Shown: in pieces, positions 5,100-5,182 of the stretch
How the letters are laid out: every line of letters starts with the position of its first letter
How positions within the stretch are numbered: position 1 is the stretch's first letter
Origin: Opitutia bacterium UBA4654
GTDB taxonomy: Bacteria; Verrucomicrobiota; Verrucomicrobiia; Opitutales; Intestinicryptomonadaceae
Assembly (NCBI GenBank): GCA_002405555.1
Contig: DHMA01000132.1
Coordinates: 8,926-14,107, forward strand
Length of the DNA stretch: 5,182 nt
Direction: 5' to 3'
The notes under the pieces: generated by a model
What the model was told of the DNA's origin: nothing
Database searches by the model: none
The model's input: only the letters and a program-made list of their open reading frames with translations
Translations under genes and position numbers: made by a program

Positions 5100-5182
5100 C
5101 GCCCCTCCTTCCGAATTTCGGCAGCAGCACCGCCGCCATTCCGAAAAACGAAGCCCCCGTTGCGAGCCACGGCAGAAGCCGC
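5086..5182 (-). CDS. C-terminal end of an upstream membrane protein, possibly ResB/CcsB (partial)
   Basis: A frame entering from the right edge ends at TAA 5088-5086. It reads RLLPWLATGASFFGMAAV, then LLPKFGRRGDGGR and stop: a final membrane helix followed by a short basic tail. The stop lies 14 bp inside the CcsA-family gene, the tight overlap typical of translationally coupled operon partners. CcsA genes are commonly preceded by resB/ccsB, whose product forms a complex with CcsA and may end in a membrane helix. That is the best guess from context, but 31 residues contain no diagnostic motif. A competing frame here (from 5170) is arginine-rich and looks like a shadow. Confidence 0.5.
   Translation of the reverse strand, partial: RLLPWLATGASFFGMAAVLLPKFGRRGDGGR
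5100..5113 (-). promoter_or_regulatory. Strong ribosome binding site of the CcsA-family gene
   Basis: Just upstream of ATG 5099-5097 the minus strand reads CGGAAGGAGGGGCG. AAGGAGG (5110-5104) matches the anti-Shine-Dalgarno consensus, with four bases before the start codon. It lies within the last codons of the upstream gene, which suits re-initiation by ribosomes finishing that gene. It decides the start, since the ccsA frame stays open further upstream. It is the only strong Shine-Dalgarno site in the window. Confidence 0.75.

Noticed and set aside
4496..5170. Minus-strand frame of 224 codons overlapping the CcsA-family gene.
   Set aside because: It is extremely arginine-rich with no motif, a frame shadow of the alanine-rich membrane gene. 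The frame giving a hydrophobic helix and a stop at 5086 is the better upstream gene.

Overview
The window is about 5.2 kb of GC-rich bacterial chromosome. It carries housekeeping genes for purine, isoprenoid and heme metabolism, a cytochrome c maturation membrane protein and a proline tRNA. Features pointing to the PVC group (Verrucomicrobiota-like) are a short glutamyl-tRNA reductase without its C-terminal dimerization domain, little use of Shine-Dalgarno sites, and Lys AAA / Glu GAA codons alongside GC-rich Ala and Pro codons. This placement is an inference from style and memory, not a measurement. I see no mobile element, CRISPR array, phage gene or defence system.

Layout. On the minus strand at the left, purH (95-1624) is followed 6 bp later by the start of an unidentified membrane protein that runs off the window (1-88). 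A 117-bp AT-rich divergent region (1625-1741) separates purH from a plus-strand pair: a trans-polyprenyl diphosphate synthase (1742-2728) and, 6 bp later, hemA (2735-3751). About 140 bp of non-coding DNA rich in small inverted repeats follows hemA. From the right edge, the minus strand carries the last codons of an unidentified membrane protein (possibly ResB/CcsB), a CcsA-family protein overlapping it by 14 bp (4044-5099), tRNA-Pro(CGG) (3929-4005) and a strong intrinsic terminator (3888-3924). The hemA and ccsA-tRNA transcription units therefore converge at about 3.8-3.9 kb.

How the genes fit together. HemA makes the committed precursor of heme. CcsA-family proteins move or present heme for attachment to c-type cytochromes. 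A long-chain polyprenyl diphosphate typically becomes the tail of a respiratory quinone or a lipid carrier. The right two thirds of the window thus has a respiratory-cofactor theme, while purH is ordinary purine synthesis.

I found no clearly novel system. The points most worth a second look are: a CcsA homologue that keeps the WWD motif and two membrane histidines but has no histidine at the two expected external heme-ligand positions; the naturally short HemA; a tRNA whose leader and trailer are complementary over 9 nt; and three TTGCG motifs spaced exactly 20 bp apart in the divergent promoter region.
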